This document shows positions 30,301 to 34,700 of a stretch of 64,000 bases of DNA, in pieces. The first letter of the stretch is position 1. Each line of letters opens with the position of its first letter. Location of the stretch: contig OX104115.1 in the NCBI GenBank assembly GCA_944474755.1, positions 71,772,993-71,836,992 on the forward strand, given 5' to 3'. The position numbers and the translations under genes are program-made. This stretch comes from Limnoperna fortunei (Eukaryota; Mollusca; Bivalvia; Mytilida; Modiolidae). The notes under the pieces are model-generated. The model did not search any database. It had not been told where the DNA came from and saw nothing but the letters and a program-made list of their open reading frames with translations.

Positions 30301-31722
30301 TTTGGGGAAGAGGGGTATACTTTTTTACTCTTGTCTGTCCATCCATTTGTTCGTTCGTCCGTAGCAAAAGTTTTTATGTCGCAGTTTTCTAACTATACAA
30401 TGCAGAAGCCTGATATTTTGCATATTGCTTTATCCTATAGTACAATATGGTGTATAGCAAATTTATGCTCCTTTGTCATCTACTTCCTGTTTACCGAATA
30501 CTTTTTGTAAATGCGGGGTATCTCTAGTGAGCATTAGCTCACTGATTTTTTTTTCTCTGTAGAAGCTTACCTTATTCTTTAAAAAGATTGGAATGATATA
30601 CAATATCAACATTTTAGCAGTAAACTCTATAAACGCTATAAATAGCATCTTTAATCGACTACCCAGAATGTGCTTGACATCTCTTTGGTTCAAGCCCTTG
30701 GAAAAGTACCAAGTCTTAATTGGATAAGAAAAAAATTTAAAAAATGTTTTATTTAAAAATACTTAATAACTAGATTTATGAGGCCGGGGTTTATCATTGT
30801 TTAACAATGGGGTTGTCATATATGTTACCTTATTTTATCCTGGGTATTGTTAAACAATTATAAACCACTGCATTCATGAATTATTTCTATTCTAATGAGA
30901 CAATTACATTATATTTTAGATATTTACATACCTATAGCTTACACCATTTCCTCCTTAAACTGGCTGTCATGGTTGGTCAGTGTAACACAATTAATTGTCA
31001 CAGATAATTGTAGCATAGCATGTGTTGCTATTAATAAGATTCAAACATCATATGCAATAGCTTTCTATTGGGAGTAATGGTTTGTAATTGGAACAGCCCT
31101 TCAAGACCTTCTTTGTCAGGTGTTTCTCGTATATAAATCATTTTTTACCATGGTTGAGGTCTTGTGTTTAAAGCACTTCATATTTAAATTAGTAATAATT
31201 AATGACAATAATACATATACTCAAATAAAATATGATGTGTTTATTTTCAAAATTATTAAACCTTTTCTTTTTATTAAAAATATAATATTGATTATTTATT
31301 TAAAATTTTGTATCTATTAGGCTGATAGTGACAGAGTATGGTATCTTCATTCTGTATACTCACTGAAAGCAGACCGCAACAAAAGAGATCTCACAGAGAA
31401 GGGCACAAATCAACCAGAGATAGGCTTGAACATGATCAGGATCAGGACAACAAGACAATCACAACATACTGGCGATTTGAATCTTTCAAAAAGTATTGAC
31501 AGTCAAAAACAACATATAACATTGATGCCAGTTTTAATTGGAATATCAATATTGCTTATTATTATTTTAACTATTTTAATTATTGTCATAAGAAAACGTA
31601 AAAAGAGGTCAACACCTCCCTCGTCCCCCACAAATACAATAACAGTTGTTGGAAGGTCAGGGAAAGCTTTGGTTGTACATCTACCTGATGCAAAATCTAT
31701 GGGTCAAAGTTCAGAAGTCTGA
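233..31722 (+). CDS. FREM2: FREM2-like extracellular matrix protein gene, 3' part (21 exons, 5' incomplete)
   Basis: This is the C-terminal half of a FRAS1/FREM family membrane-anchored basement-membrane protein. In vertebrates FRAS1, FREM1 and FREM2 form a complex under epithelia. Seen: 21 exons with matching phases give about 1298 residues. They are the tail of one Calx-beta domain, four complete Calx-beta domains each split into two exons flanked by phase-1 introns, then about 800 residues of conserved FREM2-type sequence, one hydrophobic helix, Arg/Lys-rich stop-transfer, and a C-terminal Ser-Ser-Glu-Val. Known: vertebrate FREM2 has five Calx-beta domains and ends in the same four residues, which bind GRIP1 PDZ domains. 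The order and landmark motifs match my recollection of FREM2 better than FRAS1. The CSPG repeats and signal peptide must lie upstream of the window. Individual exons are listed separately. Confidence 0.93.
416..1030 (+). repeat. Hairpin-headed repeat with 167-bp monomers (decayed)
   Basis: Two adjoining copies begin with hairpin heads near 416 (ATACCCCACACAATGAAG, imperfect) and near 855 (ATACCCCACACAACGAGG then AGGGTATAA). Monomers starting GTGGACGCAACTCCTCTGAA are at 517 and 684, exactly 167 bp apart; a third related monomer starts near 934. Same monomer type as at 11646-12055 and 17577-18150. Confidence 0.75.
1031..1840. other. Intron DNA without recognised features
   Basis: AT-rich intron sequence between a hairpin-headed repeat and FREM2-like exon 2. 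I see no gene, no inverted repeat and no long tandem repeat here. Confidence 0.5.
1843..1968 (+). CDS. FREM2: FREM2-like exon 2: first half of Calx-beta 2, with amplified donor
   Basis: Acceptor at 1841-1842; the first usable donor GT is at 1969 (AG|GTAGGT). The peptide begins [13 protein letters not shown] and ends MVVCCTKS plus a split glycine codon, joining in frame to the exon at 5596. The final 43 nt and the donor are the first unit of a 69-bp tandem array, so seven further in-frame donors follow at 69-bp steps (2038 to 2452). The proximal donor gives the length expected from the family; use of the others cannot be judged from sequence. Confidence 0.85.
1926..2600 (+). repeat. 69-bp minisatellite copying a FREM2 exon end and its splice donor
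   Basis: Eight near-identical 69-bp units run from about 1926 to 2471, followed by about two decayed units to about 2600. Each unit holds 43 nt of coding sequence ending in AG, then a GTAGGT or GTAGAT donor, then 26 nt of former intron ending in TTGACAG or similar. As 69 = 3 x 23, the frame stays open through all eight units and closes with TGA at 2469-2471, directly after the eighth donor. Units form a three-unit higher-order pattern (variants Ser/Leu before the donor and Val/Gly at the unit end repeat every 207 bp). Confidence 0.95.
2588..2650 (+). repeat. SINE 3' fragment
   Basis: TATAGCTGAAACATTGCTGA and the following AAAGTGGCAT match the 3' end shared by the tRNA-headed SINEs of this window. 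The fragment abuts the decayed end of the 69-bp minisatellite. Confidence 0.6.
2651..3240. other. Intron DNA without recognised features
   Basis: AT-rich intron between the minisatellite and the repeat at 3250. A short PGSDYIE-like translation near 2945 was examined and not accepted as an exon. Confidence 0.5.
3250..3480. repeat. Dispersed repeat with hairpin-like head and 'TTGACCTTGACCTCAAGGTC' end
   Basis: The segment has a CCGCCTCTTAGTGGCAGAC head, a CCGTCCGTCC stretch and a palindromic CCTTGACCTTGACCTCAAGG part near 3421. Its style matches the other hairpin-headed repeats but its monomer is distinct. Boundaries are approximate. Confidence 0.45.
3481..4289. other. Intron DNA without recognised features
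   Basis: AT-rich intron sequence with only short ORFs. Nothing identifiable. Confidence 0.5.
4290..4800. repeat. Two-unit diverged tandem repeat in intron
   Basis: The blocks TGACCTTGACCTCA plus TTTCACGGT and CAGTTCCTCTGTAACTA plus GCATGGT each occur twice (about 4508 and 4646; about 4564 and 4710), giving a period near 140 bp. An internal hairpin CCATAACCCAAAG/TTTTTGGGTTATGG lies at about 4539-4566. Confidence 0.55.
4887..5134 (-). mobile_element. tRNA-headed SINE
   Basis: On the minus strand it begins with a tRNA-like head (GCCTCGTTGGCTGAGTGGTT, box A-like) with a box B-like GGTTCGAATCTCAC. The shared body (GGATTGCTAGTTTTCCTACT and on) follows, then the 3' end with the ATGATAAAGC/GCAGAAAGTGG region. 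Member of the window's abundant SINE family. Confidence 0.8.
5496..5585 (+). repeat. 30-bp triplicate next to the exon 3 acceptor
   Basis: Three copies of a 30-bp unit containing CACTTGTTTATATTACAATT lie at about 5496-5585 and end 10 nt before the acceptor of FREM2-like exon 3. The pyrimidine tract and any branch point of that intron therefore lie in or beside the repeat. Confidence 0.85.
5596..5844 (+). CDS. FREM2: FREM2-like exon 3: second half of Calx-beta 2
   Basis: Acceptor TTCAG ends at 5595; donor GTATGT at 5845. The 249 nt encode [16 protein letters not shown] and then the Calx-beta motif IIDDSLNEE with an EFFHVIL strand, ending EPDSEDG. The TATGTLPD start and the GADFISR segment match the same place in FREM2 of vertebrates as I recall it, which fixes the joining of exon 2 to exon 3 in phase 1. 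A 30-bp triplicated repeat abuts the acceptor. Confidence 0.93.
5845..6574. other. FREM2-like intron 3, no recognised features
   Basis: AT-rich sequence without tandem or inverted repeats that I can support. Confidence 0.5.
6575..6724 (+). CDS. FREM2: FREM2-like exon 4: first half of Calx-beta 3
   Basis: Acceptor ends at 6574, donor GT at 6725; 150 nt, phase 1 in and out. With the preceding base it reads [19 protein letters not shown] and then [20 protein letters not shown], the usual strand A/B pattern of a Calx-beta unit. It joins to the AGDDYVAV start of the next exon, the Calx-beta 'A-G-x-D-Y' motif. Confidence 0.9.
6725..7485. other. FREM2-like intron 4, 5' part, no recognised features
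   Basis: AT-rich sequence before the SINE; no gene or repeat recognised. Confidence 0.5.
7486..7710 (+). mobile_element. tRNA-headed SINE
   Basis: Head GTGGCCAAGTGGTTAAGGTA, a decayed box B, the body AATTGCCAGTTTTCCTACCA, and the tail ATGATATAGCTGAAAAATTG with AAACAAACAG at the end. A second 3' fragment of the same family follows at about 7750-7806. Confidence 0.85.
7745..7806 (+). repeat. SINE 3' fragment
   Basis: AAGCTGAACAATTGCTGAAA followed by AAACAAACAAACAAAACA corresponds to the SINE 3' end, truncated at its 5' side. Confidence 0.6.
7839..8048 (+). CDS. FREM2: FREM2-like exon 5: second half of Calx-beta 3
   Basis: Acceptor AG at 7837-7838, donor GTGAGT at 8049; 210 nt. It encodes GDDYVAVNK, a [14 protein letters not shown] stretch and [17 protein letters not shown], ending in DDSLSDG, all typical of the second half of the domain. 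Phase 1 at both ends. A SINE and a SINE tail fragment sit in the intron just upstream. Confidence 0.92.
8049..8553. other. FREM2-like intron 5, 5' part, no recognised features
   Basis: AT-rich sequence before the SINE at 8555; nothing recognised. Confidence 0.5.
8555..8798 (+). mobile_element. tRNA-headed SINE with poly(A)-like end
   Basis: Head GGTGGCTGAGTGGTTAAGGT (box A-like), GGGTTCGAACCTCACTGCAG (box B-like), the shared body, and a deletion inside the tail (AAAAATAGGAAGTGGTG). It ends in a run of A at 8782-8798. Confidence 0.85.
9064..9261 (+). CDS. FREM2: FREM2-like exon 6: first half of Calx-beta 4
   Basis: Acceptor CAG at 9061-9063, donor GTAATT at 9262; 198 nt. The peptide reads [18 protein letters not shown], then [21 protein letters not shown] and [20 protein letters not shown]. 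The RHGD, RCYT and DYVERP blocks are characteristic of FREM/FRAS Calx-beta units. Confidence 0.93.
9262..9603. other. FREM2-like intron 6, 5' part, no recognised features
   Basis: AT-rich; nothing recognised. Confidence 0.5.
9604..9842 (+). repeat. Hairpin-headed repeat, family also at 30290-30545
   Basis: An imperfect hairpin head (ACCCATGCTTGG to AAGGGGGTATACT) is followed by TGTCTGTCCATCCATTCGTC, GAAGCCTGATATTTTGCATA and CTTGTTTACCGAATACTTTT. The 3' end reads GGCAGGGGTATCACTAACAC, echoing the head. The same blocks in the same order occur at 30290-30545. Confidence 0.8.
9893..10060 (+). CDS. FREM2: FREM2-like exon 7: second half of Calx-beta 4
   Basis: Acceptor AG at 9891-9892, donor GTAAAT at 10061; 168 nt. 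It encodes [31 protein letters not shown] and ends LEDG. The [16 protein letters not shown] block is the conserved Calx-beta motif. The upstream intron is filled to its last 50 nt by a hairpin-headed repeat (about 9604-9842). Confidence 0.93.
10161..10418 (+). mobile_element. tRNA-headed SINE
   Basis: Head GGGGCCGAGTGGTTAAGGTA, box B-like GCGGTTCGAGTCTCACTGAA, the shared body and tail, with a short duplication GAAAAATTGAAAAATTGCTG in the tail. Confidence 0.85.
10419..10967. other. FREM2-like intron 7, 3' part, no recognised features
   Basis: AT-rich; nothing recognised. Confidence 0.5.
10968..11153 (+). CDS. FREM2: FREM2-like exon 8: first half of Calx-beta 5
   Basis: Acceptor TTTTCAG ends at 10967, donor GTAATT at 11154; 186 nt. 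The peptide [19 protein letters not shown] followed by [11 protein letters not shown] and [11 protein letters not shown] corresponds to the last Calx-beta domain of FREM2, including the TVNEP segment. Phase 1 out. Confidence 0.92.
11646..12055 (+). repeat. Hairpin-headed repeat with two 166-167-bp monomers
   Basis: The head at 11646-11677 is a hairpin (TATACCCCCAACAAAC and GTTTGGGGGGTATA). It is followed by CCTGTCTGTCTGTCCTTCTG and two monomers starting GTAAGCGC at 11720 and 11886. The 3' end is GAAGCAAAGCGAAGGGTATC then TCTTTGTGAGTG, echoing the head. Confidence 0.85.
12056..12690. other. FREM2-like intron 8, middle part, AT-rich
   Basis: Low-complexity AT sequence with an (AT)n stretch near 12150-12172. 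No gene. Confidence 0.5.
12773..13395. repeat. Hairpin-headed repeat nested in the pogo-like element
   Basis: The head is a near-perfect hairpin at 12773-12804 (AAGGTCTTTCCCACT and AGTGGGAAGACCTT). Downstream come AAAGGTCTTCACCC near 13007, AAGTGAAGACCTTCAA near 13312 and GGGTCAAGGTCATACC near 13351. The right boundary is uncertain. Confidence 0.55.
13511..14030 (+). repeat. 95-bp direct repeat pair, about 418 bp apart
   Basis: About 95 bp at 13513-13612 (AATGAAATCAAAACAAAAAA, CTACTTTTGTTGACATTTGT, GGTTTAATTTATATTAAAAA) recur at 13931-14027 with few changes. They lie inside the pogo-like element and could be an internal duplication or the ends of a nested insert. Confidence 0.8.
14710..14840 (+). 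CDS. FREM2: FREM2-like exon 9: second half of Calx-beta 5
   Basis: Acceptor TTTCAG ends at 14709. 131 nt encode [18 protein letters not shown], then [13 protein letters not shown] and HVAKIK. I chose donor GTAGTT at 14841 because it gives phase 0 and matches the phase-0 start of exon 10 and the family order. If unspliced, the frame runs 11 codons further to a TGA ending at 14876. Confidence 0.88.
15074..15859. repeat. Inverted-repeat-bounded segment in intron 9
   Basis: The left arm CAGATGGCACCGCTGTTCCC then GGTCCA and the reverse complement of the right arm CAGGTGGCGCCGTGGTAGCC then GGTCCA match at about 20 of 26 positions. GTTTACAAAC occurs near both arms (15109 and 15795). This suggests an old DNA element or MITE of about 786 bp. 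No clear target duplication. Confidence 0.45.
15860..16925. other. Intron 9 DNA without recognised genes
   Basis: AT-rich. A weakly duplicated segment (ATGGTTATTGATATACACAC at about 16378 and ATGGTTATGGATGGATGCAC at about 16607) suggests an old tandem duplication. Confidence 0.4.
16930..17174 (-). mobile_element. tRNA-headed SINE (diverged)
   Basis: On the minus strand: head GGCCAAGTGGGTTAAGATAG, the TCCTGTCC and TCCCAATGAAAACTGGATGT body and tail, with AAACAAACAAATGC at the 3' end. It is more diverged than most copies. Confidence 0.7.
17223..17296. repeat. 27-bp hairpin arms
   Basis: Arms 17223-17249 and 17270-17296 match at 26 of 27 positions (core GACCGAAGCACATTTTC against GAAAATGTGCTTCGGTC) around a 20-nt loop. 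No obvious target duplication. Possibly a foldback element or solo hairpin. Confidence 0.7.
17577..18150 (+). repeat. Hairpin-headed repeat with three 167-bp monomers
   Basis: The head at 17577-17611 is a hairpin (TATACCCCCCCGCAAACTAG and TTTCGGGGGGTATA). Monomers start with GTAAGC at 17649, 17816 and 17983, exactly 167 bp apart. The 3' end is GAAGCGAAGCGGGGGTATCC then CTTTGTGAGCGT, echoing the head. It ends about 30 bp before exon 10. Confidence 0.9.
18179..18331 (+). CDS. FREM2: FREM2-like exon 10: start of conserved C-terminal region
   Basis: Acceptor ATAG ends at 18178, donor GTAAGT at 18332; 153 nt, phase 0 both ends. The peptide holds [27 protein letters not shown] and GYPVICVT. In vertebrate FREM2 the order 'VYIEE-MADV-FPS-VSL-YDD-GYPVICIT' is found right after the last Calx-beta domain. 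The exon lies 14 bp downstream of a 167-bp-monomer repeat. Confidence 0.94.
18662..19814. mobile_element. hAT-like nonautonomous DNA element
   Basis: The left end CAGGGCTCACCACACT and the reverse complement of the right end CAGGGGTCACCACACT match at 15 of 16 positions. Both arms continue into AAGTNGGGAGA-like sequence. TATTGACA is present at both flanks (18656-18663, overlapping the CA of the left end, and 19815-19822). CAG-GG ends and an 8-bp duplication are typical of hAT elements (family knowledge). No transposase ORF is seen. Confidence 0.7.
19815..20527. other. FREM2-like intron 10, 3' part, no recognised features
   Basis: AT-rich; no gene or repeat recognised. Confidence 0.5.
20528..20735 (+). 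CDS. FREM2: FREM2-like exon 11
   Basis: Acceptor TTTTAG ends at 20527, donor GT at 20736; 208 nt, phase 0 in, phase 1 out. The peptide begins [16 protein letters not shown] and continues with [21 protein letters not shown] and LDSVYFNSG. These match the family blocks around CNP, INDTLT-Y-W and LDS-YF. The upstream intron contains a hAT-like element. Confidence 0.94.
20736..21548. other. FREM2-like intron 11, no recognised features
   Basis: AT-rich; nothing recognised. Confidence 0.5.
21549..21713 (+). CDS. FREM2: FREM2-like exon 12
   Basis: Acceptor TTACAG ends at 21548, donor GTACAT at 21714; 165 nt, phase 1 at both ends. The peptide [18 protein letters not shown], then [11 protein letters not shown] and [13 protein letters not shown], follows the FREM2 order (RVQC-ARAVN, GLCQPR, GAEPFSAKLRY). 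Confidence 0.94.
21714..22520. other. FREM2-like intron 12, no recognised features
   Basis: AT-rich. A short palindromic stretch (GATCATGTGATTTCATTTTG then ATCACATGAC) lies near 22018-22049. Nothing else recognised. Confidence 0.45.
22521..22815 (+). CDS. FREM2: FREM2-like exon 13
   Basis: Acceptor TTGTAG ends at 22520, donor GTATGT at 22816; 295 nt, phase 2 out. It encodes [39 protein letters not shown] and [23 protein letters not shown] and TLRFYR are strong FREM2 landmarks. Confidence 0.95.
23097..23370 (+). mobile_element. tRNA-headed SINE, one of the better preserved copies
   Basis: Head GGGGCCTCGGTGGCCAAGTG GTTAAGG, box B-like GGTTTTGATCCTCACTGCAG, body GGATTGCCAGTTTTCCTACC, tail ATGATAAAGCTGAAAAATTG and terminal AAATAAACAAACAAAAACC. 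It shows the whole layout of the family in about 270 bp. Confidence 0.9.
23418..23517 (+). CDS. FREM2: FREM2-like exon 14
   Basis: 100 nt, donor GTAAGA at 23518. Two acceptor-like AGs lie 8 nt apart (ending 23417 and 23425). Only the first gives the phase demanded by exon 13 and keeps [11 protein letters not shown], which matches NLNLEACLWEF of the family. The peptide continues [17 protein letters not shown], phase 0 out. Confidence 0.9.
23764..23886 (+). repeat. About 30-bp minisatellite (4 units)
   Basis: The unit ACAGATCTTAAACCTGTGCT then AGCACAAA recurs about four times with small changes between 23764 and 23886, in FREM2-like intron 14. Confidence 0.85.
24138..24307. repeat. Foldback element, arms of about 75 bp
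   Basis: Nearly the whole 170 bp is an inverted repeat. The left arm GTGAATATCCAAAATATGAT then CACTCGTGCCGCATAA pairs with the right arm TTATGCGGTACTCGTG then ATCATATTTTGGATATTCAC. The spacer between arms is short (about 15 nt). No target duplication is evident. Confidence 0.85.
24475..24667 (+). CDS. FREM2: FREM2-like exon 15
   Basis: Acceptor TTGTAG ends at 24474, donor GTAATG at 24668; 193 nt, phase 0 in, phase 1 out. The peptide contains [35 protein letters not shown] and MWQEGI. The [11 protein letters not shown] and LTFVYDTA-type blocks are near-identical to vertebrate FREM2 as recalled. Confidence 0.95.
24668..25080. other. FREM2-like intron 15, no recognised features
   Basis: AT-rich; nothing recognised. 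Confidence 0.5.
25081..25182 (+). CDS. FREM2: FREM2-like exon 16
   Basis: Acceptor CCTTAG ends at 25080, donor GTAAGG at 25183; 102 nt, phase 1 both ends. The peptide is [19 protein letters not shown], then [13 protein letters not shown], matching the family segment GSLYPTSM-I and F-G-FVL. A large hairpin-headed tandem repeat fills much of the next intron. Confidence 0.93.
25550..26740 (+). repeat. Hairpin-headed repeat with monomers of about 167 bp, second family
   Basis: The head at 25550-25582 is a hairpin (TAGCTCACCTGACCC and GGGTCATGTTAGCTA). It is followed by CACTTTGCGTCCGTCGGCGG and monomers starting CTTCTTCTCTGAAACC at 25642, 25809, 25974, 26141 and 26309, i.e. steps of 165-168 bp. 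Decayed monomers follow to about 26690. The 3' end TCAGGTGAGCGATACAGGCT echoes the head, followed by the palindrome GGCTCTTAAGAGCC. Confidence 0.9.
26903..27030 (+). CDS. FREM2: FREM2-like exon 17
   Basis: Acceptor TTTTAG ends at 26902, donor GTGAGT at 27031; 128 nt, phase 0 out. The peptide has [15 protein letters not shown] and DWQFESDFS, matching the LTFSLRLIRSEPTYN and W-F-SDF blocks of FREM2. Confidence 0.94.
27031..27865. other. FREM2-like intron 17, diverged tandem blocks
   Basis: Two related blocks (TTTGTCACATGGTGTCATTG near 27328 and TTTGTCACATAGTGCCATTT near 27479, each followed by a CTGATATTTTA stretch and GCAAAACATGGACTT) indicate a repeat with a period near 150 bp. No gene. Confidence 0.5.
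27866..28121 (+). CDS. FREM2: FREM2-like exon 18
   Basis: Acceptor AATAG ends at 27865, donor GTATTT at 28122; 256 nt, phase 1 out. The peptide contains [37 protein letters not shown] and [25 protein letters not shown] and LWLS are family landmarks. Confidence 0.95.
28218..28409 (-). mobile_element. tRNA-headed SINE (diverged, truncated)
   Basis: On the minus strand: head GGCCTCTGTGGCTGAGAGGT, then body and tail remnants (AAGACTTGCTAGTTTTCCTG, CTTGACATCATGA). The terminal AAAC tract is missing. Confidence 0.7.
28410..29049. other. FREM2-like intron 18, middle part, no recognised features
   Basis: AT-rich; nothing recognised. Confidence 0.5.
29050..29293 (+). mobile_element. tRNA-headed SINE (diverged)
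   Basis: Head GGAGCCTCACTTGCCGATTG GTTAAGG, a decayed box B, body fragments (GGTACTCTGGCTTCCTCC-like) and tail ATGATATAGCTGAAACATTT ending in repeated AAAC. Confidence 0.8.
29451..29632 (+). CDS. FREM2: FREM2-like exon 19
   Basis: The acceptor is a long pyrimidine run and CAG ending at 29450; donor GTAAGT at 29633; 182 nt, phase 0 out. The peptide [15 protein letters not shown], then [19 protein letters not shown] and YGC, matches GDI-YGR-V-P-NLG, KVFLC-G-DGY-P-Y-P and YGC of FREM2. Confidence 0.95.
30019..30165 (+). CDS. FREM2: FREM2-like exon 20
   Basis: Acceptor TTACAG ends at 30018, donor GTTGTT at 30166; 147 nt, phase 0 both ends. The peptide carries [34 protein letters not shown]. The FNAKLAVDDPEA and QPG-DGF-VDS-PLFQ blocks of vertebrate FREM2 align to it. 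Confidence 0.94.
30290..30545 (+). repeat. Hairpin-headed repeat, same family as 9604-9842
   Basis: A clear hairpin head at 30290-30319 (TATACCCTCGCTTTGG and AGAGGGGTATAC) is followed by TGTCTGTCCATCCATTTGTT, GAAGCCTGATATTTTGCATA and CTGTTTACCGAATACTTTTT. The 3' end GCGGGGTATCTCTAGTGAGC echoes the head. Confidence 0.85.
30546..31320. other. FREM2-like intron 20, 3' part, no recognised features
   Basis: AT-rich. A short palindromic GTTTAACAATGGGG / TTGTTAAACAATTATAAACC pair lies near 30798-30866. Nothing else recognised. Confidence 0.4.
31321..31722 (+). CDS. FREM2: FREM2-like exon 21: membrane helix, tail and PDZ ligand
   Basis: Acceptor ATTAG ends at 31320; the stop TGA is at 31720-31722. 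The peptide starts [20 protein letters not shown], followed by a basic linker (NKRDL and IRTTR are possible proprotein-processing or juxtamembrane basic sites, inferred). A hydrophobic helix of about 23 residues ([13 protein letters not shown] and on) follows, then RKRKKR as a stop-transfer signal. The cytoplasmic tail is about 46 residues and ends SSEV, a class I PDZ ligand identical to the vertebrate FREM2 end. Confidence 0.95.
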   Translation, partial: ADSDRVWYLHSVYSLKADRNKRDLTEKGTNQPEIGLNMIRIRTTRQSQHTGDLNLSKSIDSQKQHITLMPVLIGISILLIIILTILIIVIRKRKKRSTPPSSPTNTITVVGRSGKALVVHLPDAKSMGQSSEV

Positions 31723-34700
31723 TGGTAGCCATAGCAACCTTTATAACTTAACCTGAAAAGTGATCTAATTACTTAATAGAAGTTAACTTACATGTAAAAA
31801 TGTTTTCCTTAATTTTTCTTCCATGTTACAACAATTTACGGTTCAAAAGCAATTGGAATATTTATTGCTCAATGTTTTTTTAAAGTTGCTTCAGACAATG
31901 TCAGCAATTTGTGTAGACCTATTGCCATGTTAAGTTATATGACACTACATTCACAATATTAGAGGCTCAAACATGTGTACTGAATAACCCCAGCCATTGT
32001 AATTGTAAAGGGTCCATATGTTTTGTTTAATGCTTTGAGGGGAGAGAACTCAAATAGCTCATTTGTTAAGGGAGATGACTCACATACATAGCTCATTTGT
32101 AATACTCAGTGAGATACATGGCTTCCAAAGCATGTATTAAATCATGTTAGTGACTGCTTAGAATTACTTGTTGTAAATTTTTCATGCACAATCTAGGTGA
32201 TTGAATTGAACCAATCATGATAAACAAATTTATGTTGAAGTCATGTACATTACATTATGAAATCTAGTACTGAGGTTAAAGATGGGTAAATAATCATTAA
32301 TTTATTAAATACATTGTGTGGATGGACATGATTGGACATTCTATTTTTATGTTGTTTATGTATGCTTGAGAAAGGGGTATTTTTTAATTTATTTTTGTTT
32401 TCTTTTTTTGTTTATGCCAAAGACTGTTTAAACAACGAATCAAAACTTGTTTTGCCAGTAATCCATATCAAGAAATACTCACCATTGTTTTCATTTATAC
32501 TATTTATTATCTTTTTATGGCATGTTTATATTTGTCTGATTCAAGCATTATGTTTTACTACATAAAATGCAAGCTTAGATGCTTTGAATAATTTTAATGA
32601 GCTTTTATTAAGCTTTCTAAAGTACATATAGAGCATGTTAAAAAGTTGCTTACTACAATCTATGATTTTACTGGAAGTAAAACTCAATTTGTGAAAGAGA
32701 AATTACAGACTAATGTCTTCAGTTATTGCAATAATATTGGGTTATTGCATGAGCACAATATTATATTGAATTATTGTATTATATTTTCACTTTTTTGTAA
32801 GTGCGATTTATATTCCACATGGGACATTAATTACCAGCTGTCAATTATACACAAAACGTCGTAACTGTAAAATGGGTCGTAAGTGTTGGAAGATGAAAGG
32901 GAAATGCATTGTGATGTCCGCACTTATGTGGTATTTTACACAGGAGTTTTTGTGAAATTTACTTCAGTATTTGTGCAATATTGTACAGAAAAACCTACAA
33001 CTTTAGGGAACACCATTCTAACAAGGTTTTCTGTTGTGGTTTTGAAGTACTATTCTGGTGTATGCAATATGGGAAAATACTGCACACTTACTTCAAGAAA
33101 TATGCTGCTGTACCATGAAAAGTTAACTCCCCTTCAATGTATTTTGTCACCAGTTTGCCTTTTAGCATTTATGACACGGCAGGATGCTAAGACTGAAAAA
33201 AATTGACACAACATGACAAATTATTTCTTTCTGTTCTGGAAAACTTAATTATGCTTTAAAATTATGACATTTGTTTCAGTTGTTAGTTTCTATGTTCACA
33301 GAATAAGTGCTGCCATATTGTAAAAAGTAGAAAGTGAAACTGCTGCCATTTTCAAAGTTGTACAAATTTCATTTCTCTGTGAATGTGCCATTTCATTAGT
33401 TTATCATTTAAACATATATAAATAGATCATTGCACGGTTCCTTCTGTTCCAAAAGAAAATTTATATTATAGAAAAGTGTCAAACTTAGTAAAGAATTCCT
33501 TAACAGATGCCATAAATATATTTATTTTTAGAACATTCCTATTTGAGGTGCAATTTAGTGTGCTTTTTTGGTTGTTTTGCATTGTAGTGCTGTCAGCTTT
33601 TGTAGTTTTTGTGTTCTCTGTGCTTGTTAGTTAATCTTCTTCATTATTGAGATCACATGTCATTGATTGACTAGCTAAGAGAAGTTTTCCTGTTTTCTTC
33701 GTATCAAATATTTATCGTTGTAATCCTTTTTTATGGTAGGGTTGAAGTACACCCAATGAAATAGTTAAATCCATATATCGGCATACTACATAGTTGTTTC
33801 TCTTTCTAAGGGAACAGGGGTCGAGCTGGGAATATTTTGTATATGTTACAATGAAAATAATATGGGTGATGTTAATCTCACTTGTCAATTGATTCTACTT
33901 TATTGCTATTTAAAGTGTATATTTTCTTAATATAGAGCATTAGTTTTACCTTGCAATAAATATAAAAGATAACCTGATTCTTAATCAAAATGCTAAATGA
34001 TGTAATGATCCAGTGGAAGTACATGCTGAGAAGGACATAACTCTCTTGTATAAGGGAAATAACTGTAAAAGTTTAAGAAAGATCATAGGGAAATTTTGGT
34101 GGAATTTTCTAGTCAAATGTATAATGTAATTCATAGTCAGATGTAACTCATGGCCCTTTTTCCTAGTTACATATATATGTGAAAGAATAATGAATTTTAA
34201 CTGTAAATTTTCTTCAAGTGTTTATTTGTTTTTTGTTTTGTTTTTTTTATCTTTTAAAAGAAAAGTTATATTTTAAATTTTGAGATACAACAGTATATGT
34301 TTGTCTACAAAAGAATACATTCATTTTGTTTATTTTTGTTGTGTTCATTACAAGTCAAATTTATGCAATCATTTTATCTTCAATCTCTGCAGCAATCCAG
34401 AATAGTGCACAACTCTTTATGCAATCTTTAAAAGTTTTTTTTTATTACAATCATAATTTTTTGTTTGCAAATAGGGTGAAATTCCCCCTGCAGATACCTC
34501 ATTATTTCAGGTGTAAAATGTTTAATGTATACATCTGGTTGAATTCTTGTTTCTGTCATTTTTGTGTAAATTATGATGTGCTCTCTTTATAAACCATCCT
34601 CACAAGTCAGGGTCTCTGTGTCCACATGTGTCCATGAACCCTGACAAACTTAGCTAGGAAATTCCTGGGCTAGAAGTCACAAATTTCTTTGGCTACATCA

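Noticed and set aside
32332..33206. Several ORFs of 70-107 codons after the FREM2-like stop
   Set aside because: AT-rich composition, no family resemblance, no splice context; probably 3' UTR.
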